Shown: piece after piece, positions 34,186 through 43,021 of the stretch
How positions within the stretch are numbered: the stretch's first letter is position 1
Layout of the letters: each line of letters starts with the position of its first letter
DNA from: Candidatus Uhrbacteria bacterium
GTDB taxonomy: Bacteria > Patescibacteria > ABY1 > SG8-24 > UBA9934
Length of the DNA: 64,000 nucleotides
Assembly: GCA_018664485.1 (NCBI GenBank)
Contig: JABJOE010000007.1
Location: 132,886-196,885 of the forward strand
Direction: 5' to 3'
Position numbers and translations under genes: made by a program
The notes under the pieces: generated by a model
The model's input: the letters and a program-made list of their open reading frames with translations, nothing else
The model's database searches: none
What the model was told of the DNA's origin: nothing

Positions 34186-37062
34186 TTAGAATCCAATTTC
34201 GATATCAAACTCAGATGCGCGGAAAGATGACGACTGTTTGGTGTCAGGCTTTTCAAACGCAACAGATGATGAAAGTGTGCCGTCCCCAATCGCAGTATTG
34301 TGCTCATCAAACATCTTCTTCACCTCTGCATTGTCTGAGTAAACGAATAGATCAATCTTGTCCTCTATCGTGAGGCCTGCCTCTTTGCGTAGCTGGTTAA
34401 CTTTTCGTACAACCTCACGAACCAAACCTTCTCGAATAAGGGCAGGTGTAAGCTCAGTATCTAACTCTACTTTTAAATCTCCTTCAGCTACAACTACTTC
34501 TTTCACGTTTACCTCTTGTGCTATCACTTCTGAGTAACCCTCACCCATACTTCCTGACGGTACGCTCACCTTCATAGATGCGAGCGGCTGCTTAATTGCA
34601 CGTCCAGCTTCTTCTCGAGCGTCAAGTGCGCGACTCACAAGTGCACGAGCCTCTCCCATTTTCTCAATAACACCCTCATCAACCGCATCGGCAACTGGCC
34701 AGTCTGTAAGATGCACACTCACTCGCCCTTCTTGCGCTCCATATCCACCATCAACTGACTGATAAATACTCTCAGCTAACATCGGCATGAATGGCGCGAT
34801 CATCTGCGCAAATGTATCTAGAACATGTCGCAAAGTAGCAAGTGCCTCGGTCTGGTCAGCACCCTCCTGCTTAAATCGGTCACGTGAGCGACGGATATAC
34901 CAGGTTGAAAGATCGGTTACGAACGGTTGTAATACGCGAGCGGCCGTTTGAAGATCATAACCTTCCATAGCCTCTGTCTGCTCCGTAAGCACAGTATTAA
35001 GACGAGCCAGAATCCATCTATCCAACACATGCTCACCTGATGGTGATCTTCCATCTCCACTATCCTTATAAAGATTGTAGAAAGAAACAACGTTGCTCAA
35101 AATATTTATGAACTGCTTTGAAACATCCTCAACACCCTTTTCGTTGAAGCGAAGATTCTCAGCGTGCACGACTGGTGACGACATCAGATAATATCGAATT
35201 GCATCTGACCCAAAACGTTCCATCACTTCCATCGGATCTGGATAGTTCCGTAACCGTTTAGACATCTTCTTACCGTCTTCCGCAAGAACAATTCCGTTTA
35301 CAATTACATTTTCGTACGCCGGCTTATCAAAGAGGATTGTAGCGATCACGTGAAGCTTATGGAACCACAAACTTGTCTGATCAGCGCCCTCAGCAATGAA
35401 TTTAGCCGGGAAACCTTTTTCAAACAGCTCTTTATTTTCAAACGGATAATGGTGCTGAGCATACGGCATAGAACCTGACTCAAACCAACAGTCTAACACT
35501 TCAGGAACACGCTTATATTCTTTTCCATCCTTATTAAGAGTGAGTCCATCCACATACTGCTTATGAAGGTTGTCGATCTTCTCACCGGAAAGCGTCTCCA
35601 ACTCCTCAATTGATCCAACACATAGGATGTCTCCATCTTCTGCACGCCATAATGGAAGAGGCGTTCCCCAATAACGTGATCGAGAAACCGACCAATCAGG
35701 TGAGGATGCCAATCCCTTTCCAAACCGTCCTTCTTTAATGTGTTCAGGCATCCAGCTGACCCCAGCGGCATTTTTTGTAAGTCGATCAACTATTGAACTC
35801 ACTGACACAAACCAAGAAGTTGTGGAGTAGTTAATAAGAGGAGTGTCACAGCGCCAACAGTGAGGATAACTGTGTTCGATTTTCTGCTTTGAGAAAAGCT
35901 TTCCTGCGTGTGCTAAAGCCTTGATGATCTCAATATCAACCTTTGTATTGTCGTCCTTGGTCTTTACCGGCACGCCCTCAACTTTATAGCCAGCTTCCGA
36001 AAGTGGCTTTGCAACCTCATCAACAAATATTCCATTCATCTCAACGTGCATGATAGGTGCCACCCCTTCCTTCTCACCGAGAGCCTTATCATCATCTCCA
36101 AACCCAGGAGCAATATGCACTACACCGGTTCCATCCTCAACAGTTACAAAGTCGGCAGACACGACGCGGAATGCATTTTTATGATCAGCGAAATATGGAA
36201 ATAGAGGTTCATACGTAGACCCTAGAAGGTCCTCAGTCTTTACCGGCCCCTCAACGGTATACTGCGAATCAGCAAATACATTTTCAACCAACTCCTTTGC
36301 CATTATAAACCTTCCTTCTTCTGTCTTAACTAAAACGTAATCAATATCCTCACCTATAGCGAGCAATACATTTCCAGGCAAAGTCCAAGGTGTTGTAGTC
36401 CATGCCAGAACATTAACTCCTTCATACTCACCGCTGGTCAACTTAAATTCTGCAATAACTGAAAGATCCTTAACATCCTTATACCCTTCGTTAACTTCAA
36501 ACTTTGATAAAACAGTTTCACAACGTGGGCATACATGCAAAGACTTATTCCCCTCGTAGATAACTCCCTTATCCCACATCTGTTTGAAAACCCACCACAC
36601 AGATTCCATGAAATTCAAATCCATCGTCTTGTAATCATTCTCCATGTCTACCCAGCGGCCAAGTCGGCGGACAACTTTCTTCCACTCCTTCGCATACACC
36701 ATCACCTCTGAGTGACAGCTATCGTTAAACTTCGCGACTCCCATCTCTTCAATCTCTTTCTTGGAGTTCAACTCAAACTTTTTCTCGACAATGTTCTCAA
36801 TCGGAAGACCGTGACAATCCCACCCCCATTTTCGATCAACTTTATACCCTTTCATTGTCCAAAAACGAGGAACTACATCCTTCATAACACCGGCGACGAT
36901 ATGACCATAGTGAGGAAGTCCGGTTGCAAATGGAGGTCCATCGTAAAAAGTAAACAATTCAGCATCGCTTCTTTGCGCGATTGAACGCTCGAAACAGCCA
37001 TGTTCATCCCAATATTCTAGGACTTTATTTTCAACATCTGAGTGAGTTTCTCGTTTCGACAT
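34186..37062 (-). CDS. ileS: isoleucyl-tRNA synthetase
   Basis: Class I synthetase that charges tRNA-Ile and edits Val. About 958 aa from ATG 37062 (MSKRETHSDVENKV); TTG-type starts 12 nt upstream are open. The HIGH-like motif is PHYGH in FATGLPHYGHIVAGVMKD and the KMSKS loop is DGKKMSKRLRNYPDP. Editing-domain blocks (VLAWTTTPWTLPGN, DGTGVVHIAPGFG) and the anticodon-binding region (WYIRRSRDRFK) are intact. The layout resembles the long, archaeal/eukaryote-like IleRS common in CPR. The DHH-like gene follows at once. Confidence 0.96.
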   Translation of the reverse strand: MSKRETHSDVENKVLEYWDEHGCFERSIAQRSDAELFTFYDGPPFATGLPHYGHIVAGVMKDVVPRFWTMKGYKVDRKWGWDCHGLPIENIVEKKFELNSKKEIEEMGVAKFNDSCHSEVMVYAKEWKKVVRRLGRWVDMENDYKTMDLNFMESVWWVFKQMWDKGVIYEGNKSLHVCPRCETVLSKFEVNEGYKDVKDLSVIAEFKLTSGEYEGVNVLAWTTTPWTLPGNVLLAIGEDIDYVLVKTEEGRFIMAKELVENVFADSQYTVEGPVKTEDLLGSTYEPLFPYFADHKNAFRVVSADFVTVEDGTGVVHIAPGFGDDDKALGEKEGVAPIMHVEMNGIFVDEVAKPLSEAGYKVEGVPVKTKDDNTKVDIEIIKALAHAGKLFSKQKIEHSYPHCWRCDTPLINYSTTSWFVSVSSIVDRLTKNAAGVSWMPEHIKEGRFGKGLASSPDWSVSRSRYWGTPLPLWRAEDGDILCVGSIEELETLSGEKIDNLHKQYVDGLTLNKDGKEYKRVPEVLDCWFESGSMPYAQHHYPFENKELFEKGFPAKFIAEGADQTSLWFHKLHVIATILFDKPAYENVIVNGIVLAEDGKKMSKRLRNYPDPMEVMERFGSDAIRYYLMSSPVVHAENLRFNEKGVEDVSKQFINILSNVVSFYNLYKDSGDGRSPSGEHVLDRWILARLNTVLTEQTEAMEGYDLQTAARVLQPFVTDLSTWYIRRSRDRFKQEGADQTEALATLRHVLDTFAQMIAPFMPMLAESIYQSVDGGYGAQEGRVSVHLTDWPVADAVDEGVIEKMGEARALVSRALDAREEAGRAIKQPLASMKVSVPSGSMGEGYSEVIAQEVNVKEVVVAEGDLKVELDTELTPALIREGLVREVVRKVNQLRKEAGLTIEDKIDLFVYSDNAEVKKMFDEHNTAIGDGTLSSSVAFEKPDTKQSSSFRASEFDIEIGF

Positions 37063-37256
37063 ATAATTATTCAAATTTTCTATAAAAAAGGCCCGCTCTC
37101 GGCAGGTTTTTCGTGCAAACAGATCATCGAAAAAACCCCGCCATTTAAAGGCGAATGATTGTTTCTATAATAATCTGAGAACTTTTCATAACAGTGATAG
37201 CTTAGCGAAATTAGGCACAGGAGTCAATCTCCTCTATTGCTGTATAATGCCATCAT
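37063..37256. promoter_or_regulatory. divergent control region ileS / rpiB-rpe
   Basis: On the minus strand the ileS leader has two U-tract hairpins in a row: CGCC-tttaaat-GGCG with TTTTTT (37128-37152) and CCTGC-CGAGA-GCGGG with CCTTTTTT (37084-37106). Both stems are short. On the plus strand TATAAT (37243-37248) is 8 nt before the rpiB-rpe ATG, implying a leaderless mRNA. Confidence 0.5.
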
Positions 37257-38360
37257 ATGAACCAGACTATTTACATCGGTGCAGACCATGCAGGCTTTGA
37301 TCTGAAAGAAATTCTCAAAGAGCATCTCGAATCAAACGGCTATCATGTTGAAGACCTCGGAGCATACTACCTAGACCCGGCGGATGACTACCCACGTTAT
37401 GCAAAAGAAGTCGCATCAGCCGTAGCCGAGCATCCTGGATCCCTCGGTATTCTTTCATGCGGAAACGCTGAGGGGATCTGTATTGCCGCAAACAAATTTG
37501 ACGGTATTCGTGCTGGAATCGGTTACTCCACAAAATCAGCAGAGACAATGCGGGCTGACGACAACGCAAATATCATCTGCATTCCGGGCAGACTCAAAAC
37601 GCCAGACGATCCGCTTGTAATTGCAGAAGCGTTCTTGGGAACCCCATTCTCCAAAGCCCCCCGACATGTACGCCGACTAGGATCACTCCACGCCATCGAG
37701 CATGAAGACGGTCCACTCACAACCGTAGTACCGGCATTACTCGTGCAACACGAAAATGAATTTCGAAAAAAAATAAACCATGCAGGACTACGTCAAATTG
37801 CCCCGCTATGGCAAATCGATATAATGGACGGTACACTCGTTGATCCTGTTTCCTGGGCAGACCCGCGAGTTATCAAAACAATGGGACAACTTCCAAACTT
37901 TGAACTGCATCTAATGATAGAAGATCCATTGCCGACAATCGTAGCTTTCAAAGAACAAATCCCTACCCTTACTCGCGCAATCATTCACGCCGAAATTCAA
38001 GAACCACTCAAACCTCTGATAACAGCCATAAAAGATCTGGACATTGAAGTCGGTATCGCGCTAAATCCTGAAACAAAAATCAGAAAACATCTCACTGATA
38101 TCGAGCGATGCGATCTACTCCTTATTATGGGCATACATCCTGGGGCATCAGCACAACCATTTCTAGGACGTAAAATCCTGCGGAAGATAAAACGAGCTCG
38201 CAAACTCGCCCACCACATTCCAGTTGCAATCGATGGTGGCGTAAATATGAAAACAGCTCCTAAAATAGTAAGTGCGGGCGCACGACAGCTATGTACAGCG
38301 TCAGCTATATGGAAAGCAGAGGATCCAGTTGAGGCCTACCGCAATTTCCAGCACTTATAA
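37257..38360 (+). CDS. fusion of ribose-5-phosphate isomerase B and a ribulose-phosphate 3-epimerase-like domain
   Basis: 367 aa. Residues 1-~147 are RpiB (IYIGADHAGFDLKEILKEHL; catalytic-Cys loop GILSCGNAEGICIAANK, where the usual motif is CGTGxG). Residues ~160-365 are an RPE-like TIM barrel: WQIDIMDG, ELHLMIEDP, GIHPGASAQPF and VAIDGGVN. Two of the classical RPE metal and phosphate motifs are altered: His in HxDxMDG is Gln, and GFGGQ is GASAQ. Both domains act on ribulose-5-phosphate, so the fusion joins two adjacent steps. Split transketolase genes follow 1.6 kb downstream. Confidence 0.88.
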   Translation: MNQTIYIGADHAGFDLKEILKEHLESNGYHVEDLGAYYLDPADDYPRYAKEVASAVAEHPGSLGILSCGNAEGICIAANKFDGIRAGIGYSTKSAETMRADDNANIICIPGRLKTPDDPLVIAEAFLGTPFSKAPRHVRRLGSLHAIEHEDGPLTTVVPALLVQHENEFRKKINHAGLRQIAPLWQIDIMDGTLVDPVSWADPRVIKTMGQLPNFELHLMIEDPLPTIVAFKEQIPTLTRAIIHAEIQEPLKPLITAIKDLDIEVGIALNPETKIRKHLTDIERCDLLLIMGIHPGASAQPFLGRKILRKIKRARKLAHHIPVAIDGGVNMKTAPKIVSAGARQLCTASAIWKAEDPVEAYRNFQHL

Positions 38361-38407
38361 GCTAAACACATTCCCCAACCCCCCTTTAAATCAAAAAACA
38401 CCCGTGT

Positions 38408-38413
38408 TATACT
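38408..38413 (+). promoter_or_regulatory. extended -10 box
   Basis: TGTTATACT (TATACT 38408-38413), giving a leader of about 48 nt before the ATG at 38468. Confidence 0.55.
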
Positions 38414-38467
38414 CGTTTTGTACATAAGGAACTCTACAAGAAGTAGAATCCATAATATTTTTCACCT

Positions 38468-39277
38468 ATGCGAATAGCTCTACACTTTAAGCAGTTAATT
38501 ATTGCTTTCTTGGCACTTTCCATCGCTTTTGTCGGCGTTATGGTCGCACACGAAGCACAGGCACTTACAGATATCGACGATGTCGGTTCTGACTCACTGA
38601 TCCGAGGTGAGACTTTTTCTGCCGTTTACTACATGGGTGCTGACGGATTCCGATACGTTTTCCCGAACTCAAACACATACTTCACTTGGTATGACGATTT
38701 CGATGCAGTTAAGATGATCTCTGACTCTGATCTCGCTACTATCCAGATTGGCGGAAACGTAACTTACCGACCAGGGTCAAGCATGATCAAGATCCAGTCT
38801 GATCCAAAGACTTACGCTGTAGCTCAAGGAGGAACGCTCCGACACATCGACTCAGAAGAAGTTGCTGTAGCTCTATACGGATCAGCTTGGAACACTCACA
38901 TTGATGACGTTTCAGACGGATTCTTCACAAACTACAACATTGGAGACGTAGTCGAAGATGCAGATGACTACTCTATTTCTGACGAACAGGATGCATCAGA
39001 CAGTATCAATGATGACAAAGGACTTGAGGAACCAGAGTTGATCGAGCTCACATCTGATGGATTTGATCCAATTGATGTCACAATCGACGCTGGGCAGGTA
39101 GTACAGTTCATCAACACTGATACTGAGAAGCACTCCGTTACTGCTGACGACCTATCATGGGGTTCTGGAACTATGCAGTCAGACGGTGAGTACGTTCACC
39201 GCTTCGAAGAAGAAGGAACTTACACATTCTTCGATAGTTATGACTCTTCAAACACAGGAGCGATCTACGTAGAGTAG
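38468..39277 (+). CDS. secreted protein with S-layer-like and cupredoxin-like domains
   Basis: 269 aa. The signal peptide (LHFKQLIIAFLALSIAFVGV...EAQA) is followed by a domain typical of CPR surface proteins (YYMGADGFRYVFPNSNTY, YRPGSSMIKIQSDPKTYAV). Then come an Asp/Ser linker and a C-terminal cupredoxin-like beta-sandwich (VTIDAGQVVQFINTDTEKHS, EEEGTYTFFDSYDSSNTGAI). One His is present (KHSVT), but the Cys expected of a type-1 copper site is absent, so copper binding is doubtful. The protein is probably exported and surface-associated. Confidence 0.8.
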   Translation: MRIALHFKQLIIAFLALSIAFVGVMVAHEAQALTDIDDVGSDSLIRGETFSAVYYMGADGFRYVFPNSNTYFTWYDDFDAVKMISDSDLATIQIGGNVTYRPGSSMIKIQSDPKTYAVAQGGTLRHIDSEEVAVALYGSAWNTHIDDVSDGFFTNYNIGDVVEDADDYSISDEQDASDSINDDKGLEEPELIELTSDGFDPIDVTIDAGQVVQFINTDTEKHSVTADDLSWGSGTMQSDGEYVHRFEEEGTYTFFDSYDSSNTGAIYVE

Positions 39278-39385
39278 AGCACCACAGAGCAGCGTCCTTC
39301 GAACTTCTCGTCATAATCCTTCGTCACCGTACAGTTAGTACGACTCCTCGGATTACTCCTCGAGCGTCCGAATGACATCTACTCT
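39271..39385. repeat. inverted-repeat element with CGTAC/GTACG core
   Basis: AGAGTAGA (39271-39278, over the stop codon of the upstream gene) and TCTACTCT (39378-39385) bound it. Inside are CGTCACCGTACAGTTAGTACG and CTCCTCGGATTACTCCTCG. Its reverse complement gives AGGAGT-CGTAC-loop-GTACGGTGACGA, matching the trpS leader and 63272 elements. Confidence 0.55.
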
Positions 39386-39410
39386 GAGGAGTTTACAAAA
39401 ATTCAAGCAA

Positions 39411-39448
39411 CAAAAGATGCGGCTAAGTGCCGTGTCTTTTGTTATACT
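39411..39448 (+). terminator. terminator overlapping the next promoter
   Basis: ACAAAAGATGCGGC and GCCGTGTCTTTTGT form a stem. Its tail TTTTGTTATACT also contains the extended -10 box TGTTATACT (39443-39448) for the next gene. Confidence 0.65.
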
Positions 39449-39558
39449 GAGACTACAATCATTAGACAGCAATCAATCGAAATTGCTTTAGATACCGGTA
39501 CGTCACGAGGCGGTCACGACAAGCCGATATATGAAGTAATTTTAAAAGATGAAACACT

Positions 39559-39936
39559 ATGAAAACAATTCACTGGATCCTCTTTACTATCTCCTTCTGG
39601 ATTATCCTTGCGCCATTCATTGGTGACGATATCCTCGTTCTATTTTTCGGAGAATTATTTGATCAAGACCAGATAGTGAGTCTGCTTCGTTGGGACGACC
39701 TCTTCCTCGGACTCGGTATTACAGTCCTAGCGCTCGTTGCAGTCACGATGGAACAAGGCTCAAAAAAATACCCTGGCCTCAAAGCAATGCACTGGATGCA
39801 GGTAATGCTTGGTACCTGGATTGCCGTTGCGCCATTCGCACTTAACTTCACCTACGAGCAATTCACCTGGTCACACCTTGTAACCGGTATGCTCGTGACG
39901 ACATTCGCGCTGATGCACATAACCTACGAACCATAA
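39559..39936 (+). CDS. SPW-repeat membrane protein
   Basis: 125 aa, four membrane helices in two similar halves: HWILFTISFWIILAPF near the start and HWMQVMLGTWIAVAPF in the second half, each followed by another helix. This is the SPW repeat pattern (PF03779-like). No biochemical role is known. It lies between the surface protein and the transketolase genes and is not clearly coupled to either. Confidence 0.75.
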   Translation: MKTIHWILFTISFWIILAPFIGDDILVLFFGELFDQDQIVSLLRWDDLFLGLGITVLALVAVTMEQGSKKYPGLKAMHWMQVMLGTWIAVAPFALNFTYEQFTWSHLVTGMLVTTFALMHITYEP

Positions 39937-39964
39937 AAACCGTCTCCTAAACTTGATCATATAT

Positions 39965-40843
39965 ATGCCATCTGTACGAGACATACCCTCTATTACTGAC
40001 AAAAAGCTTCATTCACTGGAGAAAAAAGCGAACTTGATTCGCCAAGATGTTTTAAAAATGCTCCGCGAAGCCGGCTCTGGTCATAGTGCCGGACCACTCG
40101 GACTTGCCGATATTTTTACATCTTTATATTTTCACGTACTCAAACATGACCCTAAGAAACCAGGCTGGAGCGATCGTGACCGTCTATTGCTTTCATGTGG
40201 CCATGTAGTTCCTATTCGTTACGCTGCAATGGCGCATGCCGGATACTTCCCAAAGAAAGATCTGATGACATTGCGAAAGCTTGGATCCAAACTTCAGGGA
40301 CATCCGGAAGTGACACAGATGAAATCGCTCGAAAATACGTCTGGACCACTCGGCGACGGTGGACCTCAGTCCTGTGGAATGGCTTACGTTGCAAAAGCAG
40401 ACAAACTTCCTTGGCACACATACTGTGTACTTTCTGAGGGAGACTTGGAAGCAGGAATTACCTGGGAGGCTGCGATGTTCGCCGGTAAAAATAATCTCCA
40501 CAATCTCACATGGATAATTGATCGTAACAATATTCAAATCGACGGCTACACAGAGGACATCATGCCCCTTGAGCCATTGGCAGATAAGTTTGCAGCATTT
40601 AATTGGACCGTCATTGAAATAGATGGTCACAACATAATGCAATTCGTTGACGCATGTCGTTACGCACAGACAATCTGGGAGAACCCGGTCGTAATTATCG
40701 CCCACACAGTCCCAGGAAAAGGAGTAGACTTCATGGAGTTTGAACCAGGGTGGCACGGAAAGCCTCCGGGAAGCGATGAGCTACGTGATGCATTACGTGA
40801 ATTACGAACACTCGGAGGAACTATTGAAAGTGAATCAGAATAA
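39965..40843 (+). CDS. transketolase, N-terminal (ThDP-binding) subunit
   Basis: 292 aa from ATG 39965. It carries the pyrophosphate-binding half: LREAGSGHSAGPLGLADIF, RLLLSCGHVVPIRYA, ENTSGPLGDGGPQ, the ThDP/Mg motif LSEGDLEAGITWEA with RNN downstream (IIDRNNIQIDG), and HTVPGKGV. The C-terminal half is encoded separately at 41750, with a DUF4349 gene between them. Together they should interconvert pentose, triose and hexose phosphates. The stop is 1 nt from the next ATG. Confidence 0.93.
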   Translation: MPSVRDIPSITDKKLHSLEKKANLIRQDVLKMLREAGSGHSAGPLGLADIFTSLYFHVLKHDPKKPGWSDRDRLLLSCGHVVPIRYAAMAHAGYFPKKDLMTLRKLGSKLQGHPEVTQMKSLENTSGPLGDGGPQSCGMAYVAKADKLPWHTYCVLSEGDLEAGITWEAAMFAGKNNLHNLTWIIDRNNIQIDGYTEDIMPLEPLADKFAAFNWTVIEIDGHNIMQFVDACRYAQTIWENPVVIIAHTVPGKGVDFMEFEPGWHGKPPGSDELRDALRELRTLGGTIESESE

Positions 40844-40844
40844 T

Positions 40845-41747
40845 ATGAAAAATGTAAAAACAATTTGGATCTGGGTTAGCTCCATAATCATCATCCTATT
40901 AGCTGCAATCATACTTGTCTCTCTACGCGGAGCGAGTACATCATCAATGGATCCCGTATATATAGATTACGGCTACGATGAGGTATTCATGGAATCAGAA
41001 TTCGCAGAGTCTGCTGCATCATCGCTGTACCTTGCCGATGGTAGCCTTGATAGGAGTTACGATGACGATGTTTCTGAACAAAATTATATTATTAAAACTG
41101 GAAGTATTGAGATGCGAGTGGATTCCGTTGCAGATGCCATGGAACAGCTCGAGACTACAGCGGCAACATACGCTGGCTACATCCAATACAGTTATATTGA
41201 TCGATCCGATGAATTCGTTGACGGGTTCGCAACCGTTCGTGTGGACGCTTCAGTATTCGCTGCTGCCATGGACGATATTCAGGGACTTGCAACCGCAATT
41301 CACTACTCACAAGTTTCAAGCGACGATGTTACGGAACAGGTTTTCGACATCCAAGCACGACTCTCAAACGCTCAAGCAGAAGAAGAGAGCTATCTAGAAG
41401 TCCTTAACATCGCAACAAGTGTAGAAGATATCCTAGACGTCAGACGCTACCTCTCACAGGTGCGTGAAACGATAGAACGTTACGAGGCACAACTTGAATA
41501 CTACGAAACAGCTACGTCTCTTGCCACGATCAGCGTTGAGATGACTGAAGAGACCTCTATCTTGTTAGACTCAGATACTTTTAGACCTAGTCAGTCCGTA
41601 GTAGAAGCAGCACAGACAGTTGTGTCACTAGCACAATCTCTAGTGATCGCAGTGATATGGATCATCATCGTTGGAGGAGGAATCCTCATCCCTATCGCTA
41701 TCTTCTACTGGCTTGCAGGTAAGGTATATAGACGACTGAAAAAATAG
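40845..41747 (+). CDS. DUF4349 membrane protein
   Basis: 300 aa from ATG 40845, 1 nt after the first transketolase half and 2 nt before the second. An N-terminal helix (IWVSSIIIILLAAIILVSL) leads to an extracellular DUF4349 domain: YIIKTGSIEMRVDSVADAME, VRVDASVFAAAMDDI and the coiled-coil QARLSNAQAEEESYLEVL. A C-terminal helix (VIAVIWIIIVGGGILIPIAI) follows. The family role is unknown. Its tight packing inside a transketolase operon is odd and may reflect cotranscription only. Confidence 0.85.
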   Translation: MKNVKTIWIWVSSIIIILLAAIILVSLRGASTSSMDPVYIDYGYDEVFMESEFAESAASSLYLADGSLDRSYDDDVSEQNYIIKTGSIEMRVDSVADAMEQLETTAATYAGYIQYSYIDRSDEFVDGFATVRVDASVFAAAMDDIQGLATAIHYSQVSSDDVTEQVFDIQARLSNAQAEEESYLEVLNIATSVEDILDVRRYLSQVRETIERYEAQLEYYETATSLATISVEMTEETSILLDSDTFRPSQSVVEAAQTVVSLAQSLVIAVIWIIIVGGGILIPIAIFYWLAGKVYRRLKK

Positions 41748-41749
41748 AT

Positions 41750-42739
41750 ATGAAAAAGGAGCAACCAAAACTAGCAAGAAGCTGGAAAAATCCAAGTCGT
41801 CTTAAGCTAATCCCTACCCGTAATGGTTTCGGTGAGGGATTAGTCGAAGCTGGAAAGGCTGACAAGAACGTAATGGTGATCTCTGCTGACCTTACAGACT
41901 CAACAAGGGCAAGCTACTTCAAAGATGCCTTCCCTGATCGGTTTGTTCAGTTCGGAGTTGCAGAGCAAGCGATGGCAGCAACAGCGGCGGGTATGGCTCT
42001 CGCCGGAAAGACGGTTTTCATCGCAAGCTACGCCGCATTTTCACCTGGACGAAACTGGGAACAGATTCGAACAACTGCTTGTCTACAAAAAGCTAACGTA
42101 AAAATAGCTGGAGCGCATGCTGGGATCTCCGTCGGTCCAGATGGTGCAACTCACCAGATGGTTGAAGACATTGCAATTACGCGTGTACTCCCTGAAATGA
42201 AAGTACTAGTACCATGTGACTCAATCGAGACTCGTAAAGCGACGATTGCTGCAGCAAAAATGAAAGGACCGGTATATGTCCGCTTTGCAAGATCATCAAG
42301 CCCTGTCTTTACAACAAACGCAACTCCGTTTGCCGTTGGTAAAGCGCAGGTCTTCCGTGACGGATCCGACCTTGCCATCATCGCCTGTGGACCTCTTGTA
42401 TATGAAGCCCTGATGGCGGCAGAGGAACTTTCAAAGCTCGGTATCGAAGCTCGAGTTATCAATAACGTGAGTGTAAAGCCGATGGACGAGAAGACAATCG
42501 TGCAAGCTGCAAAAGACTGTGGTGCGATCGTCACAATAGAGGAAGCTCAAGCGGCTGCCGGAATGGGTTCAGCGGTATGTGAAATAACATCGCAACACTT
42601 CCCCGTCCCAGTAGAACGTATGGGCATGCAAGACCGCTTCGGTGAATCCGGAGAGCCCAACGAGCTACTAGAGCACTTCGGATTAACTGCTCCGTATATT
42701 GTAAAAGCAGCCAAACGAATAATGAAAAAGAAGAAATAG
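41750..42739 (+). CDS. transketolase, C-terminal subunit
   Basis: 329 aa. Pyrimidine-binding and C-terminal domains of transketolase: IPTRNGFGEGLVEAGK, VMVISADLTDSTRASYF, DRFVQFGVAEQAMAATAAGM, AGAHAGISVGPDGATHQ, VYVRFARSSSPVF, and a closing domain with IEEAQAAAGMGSAV. The catalytic Glu is in FGVAEQ. It pairs with the 39965 product to make a whole enzyme. A terminator follows. Confidence 0.93.
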   Translation: MKKEQPKLARSWKNPSRLKLIPTRNGFGEGLVEAGKADKNVMVISADLTDSTRASYFKDAFPDRFVQFGVAEQAMAATAAGMALAGKTVFIASYAAFSPGRNWEQIRTTACLQKANVKIAGAHAGISVGPDGATHQMVEDIAITRVLPEMKVLVPCDSIETRKATIAAAKMKGPVYVRFARSSSPVFTTNATPFAVGKAQVFRDGSDLAIIACGPLVYEALMAAEELSKLGIEARVINNVSVKPMDEKTIVQAAKDCGAIVTIEEAQAAAGMGSAVCEITSQHFPVPVERMGMQDRFGESGEPNELLEHFGLTAPYIVKAAKRIMKKKK

Positions 42740-42760
42740 TCATAGGCTCAATTTTGACAG

Positions 42761-42797
42761 AAAAGGGGTAAAACAAGGCTTTTTACCTCTTTTTTTG
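42761..42797 (+). terminator. terminator of the transketolase operon
   Basis: AGGGGTAAAA-CAAGGC-TTTTTACCTCT followed by TTTTTT. Confidence 0.85.
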
Positions 42798-42808
42798 TTC
42801 ATTGGCAC

Positions 42809-42837
42809 TTGACAAAAGTGCTATTTTGTGCTACTAT
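42809..42837 (+). promoter_or_regulatory. strong promoter of the four-ORF array
   Basis: TTGACA (42809-42814), a 17-nt spacer, TACTAT (42832-42837), with the start near 42843. It is the only clear promoter before the four ORFs ending at 45353. Confidence 0.85.
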
Positions 42838-42842
42838 GTGAG

Positions 42843-43021
42843 GGTAGTTAAATTTCAAGTCTCTTTACAATTTAGTGAATGTGAGCCCACGTTGATATTT
42901 TGGGTGATGCCTCTAGGCTCACTCTACCCCCAGCTATAGCCTATGAGTTATAGCTATTTTTATTTGGGAAAAAGATGAAAGGACAGGCCTTTTCATCTCG
43001 GTCTCAAACCGAGTGTTCACA
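42843..43021 (+). promoter_or_regulatory. structured 5' leader with intrinsic terminator
   Basis: The RNA begins GGGTAG, which pairs with CTACCC (42924-42929) and encloses GTGAGCC/GGCTCAC. Next is an intrinsic terminator, AGCTATA-gcctatgagt-TATAGCT followed by ATTTTTATTT (42932-42965). Then come the hairpins AGATGAAAGG/CCTTTTCATCT (about 42974-42998) and CTCGGT/ACCGAG. The aptamer-like fold before a terminator suggests attenuation. I do not recognise a known riboswitch. Confidence 0.6.

Noticed and set aside
40193..40756. Minus-strand ORF of 187 aa inside the transketolase gene
   Set aside because: Lies wholly opposite a clear enzyme gene and has unlikely composition (Cys-, Phe- and Val-rich).
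42843..42930. Fluoride riboswitch
   Set aside because: GGGTGATGCCTCTA resembles the 3' part of that motif, but the 5' GGnGATGG block and the required pairing are missing.
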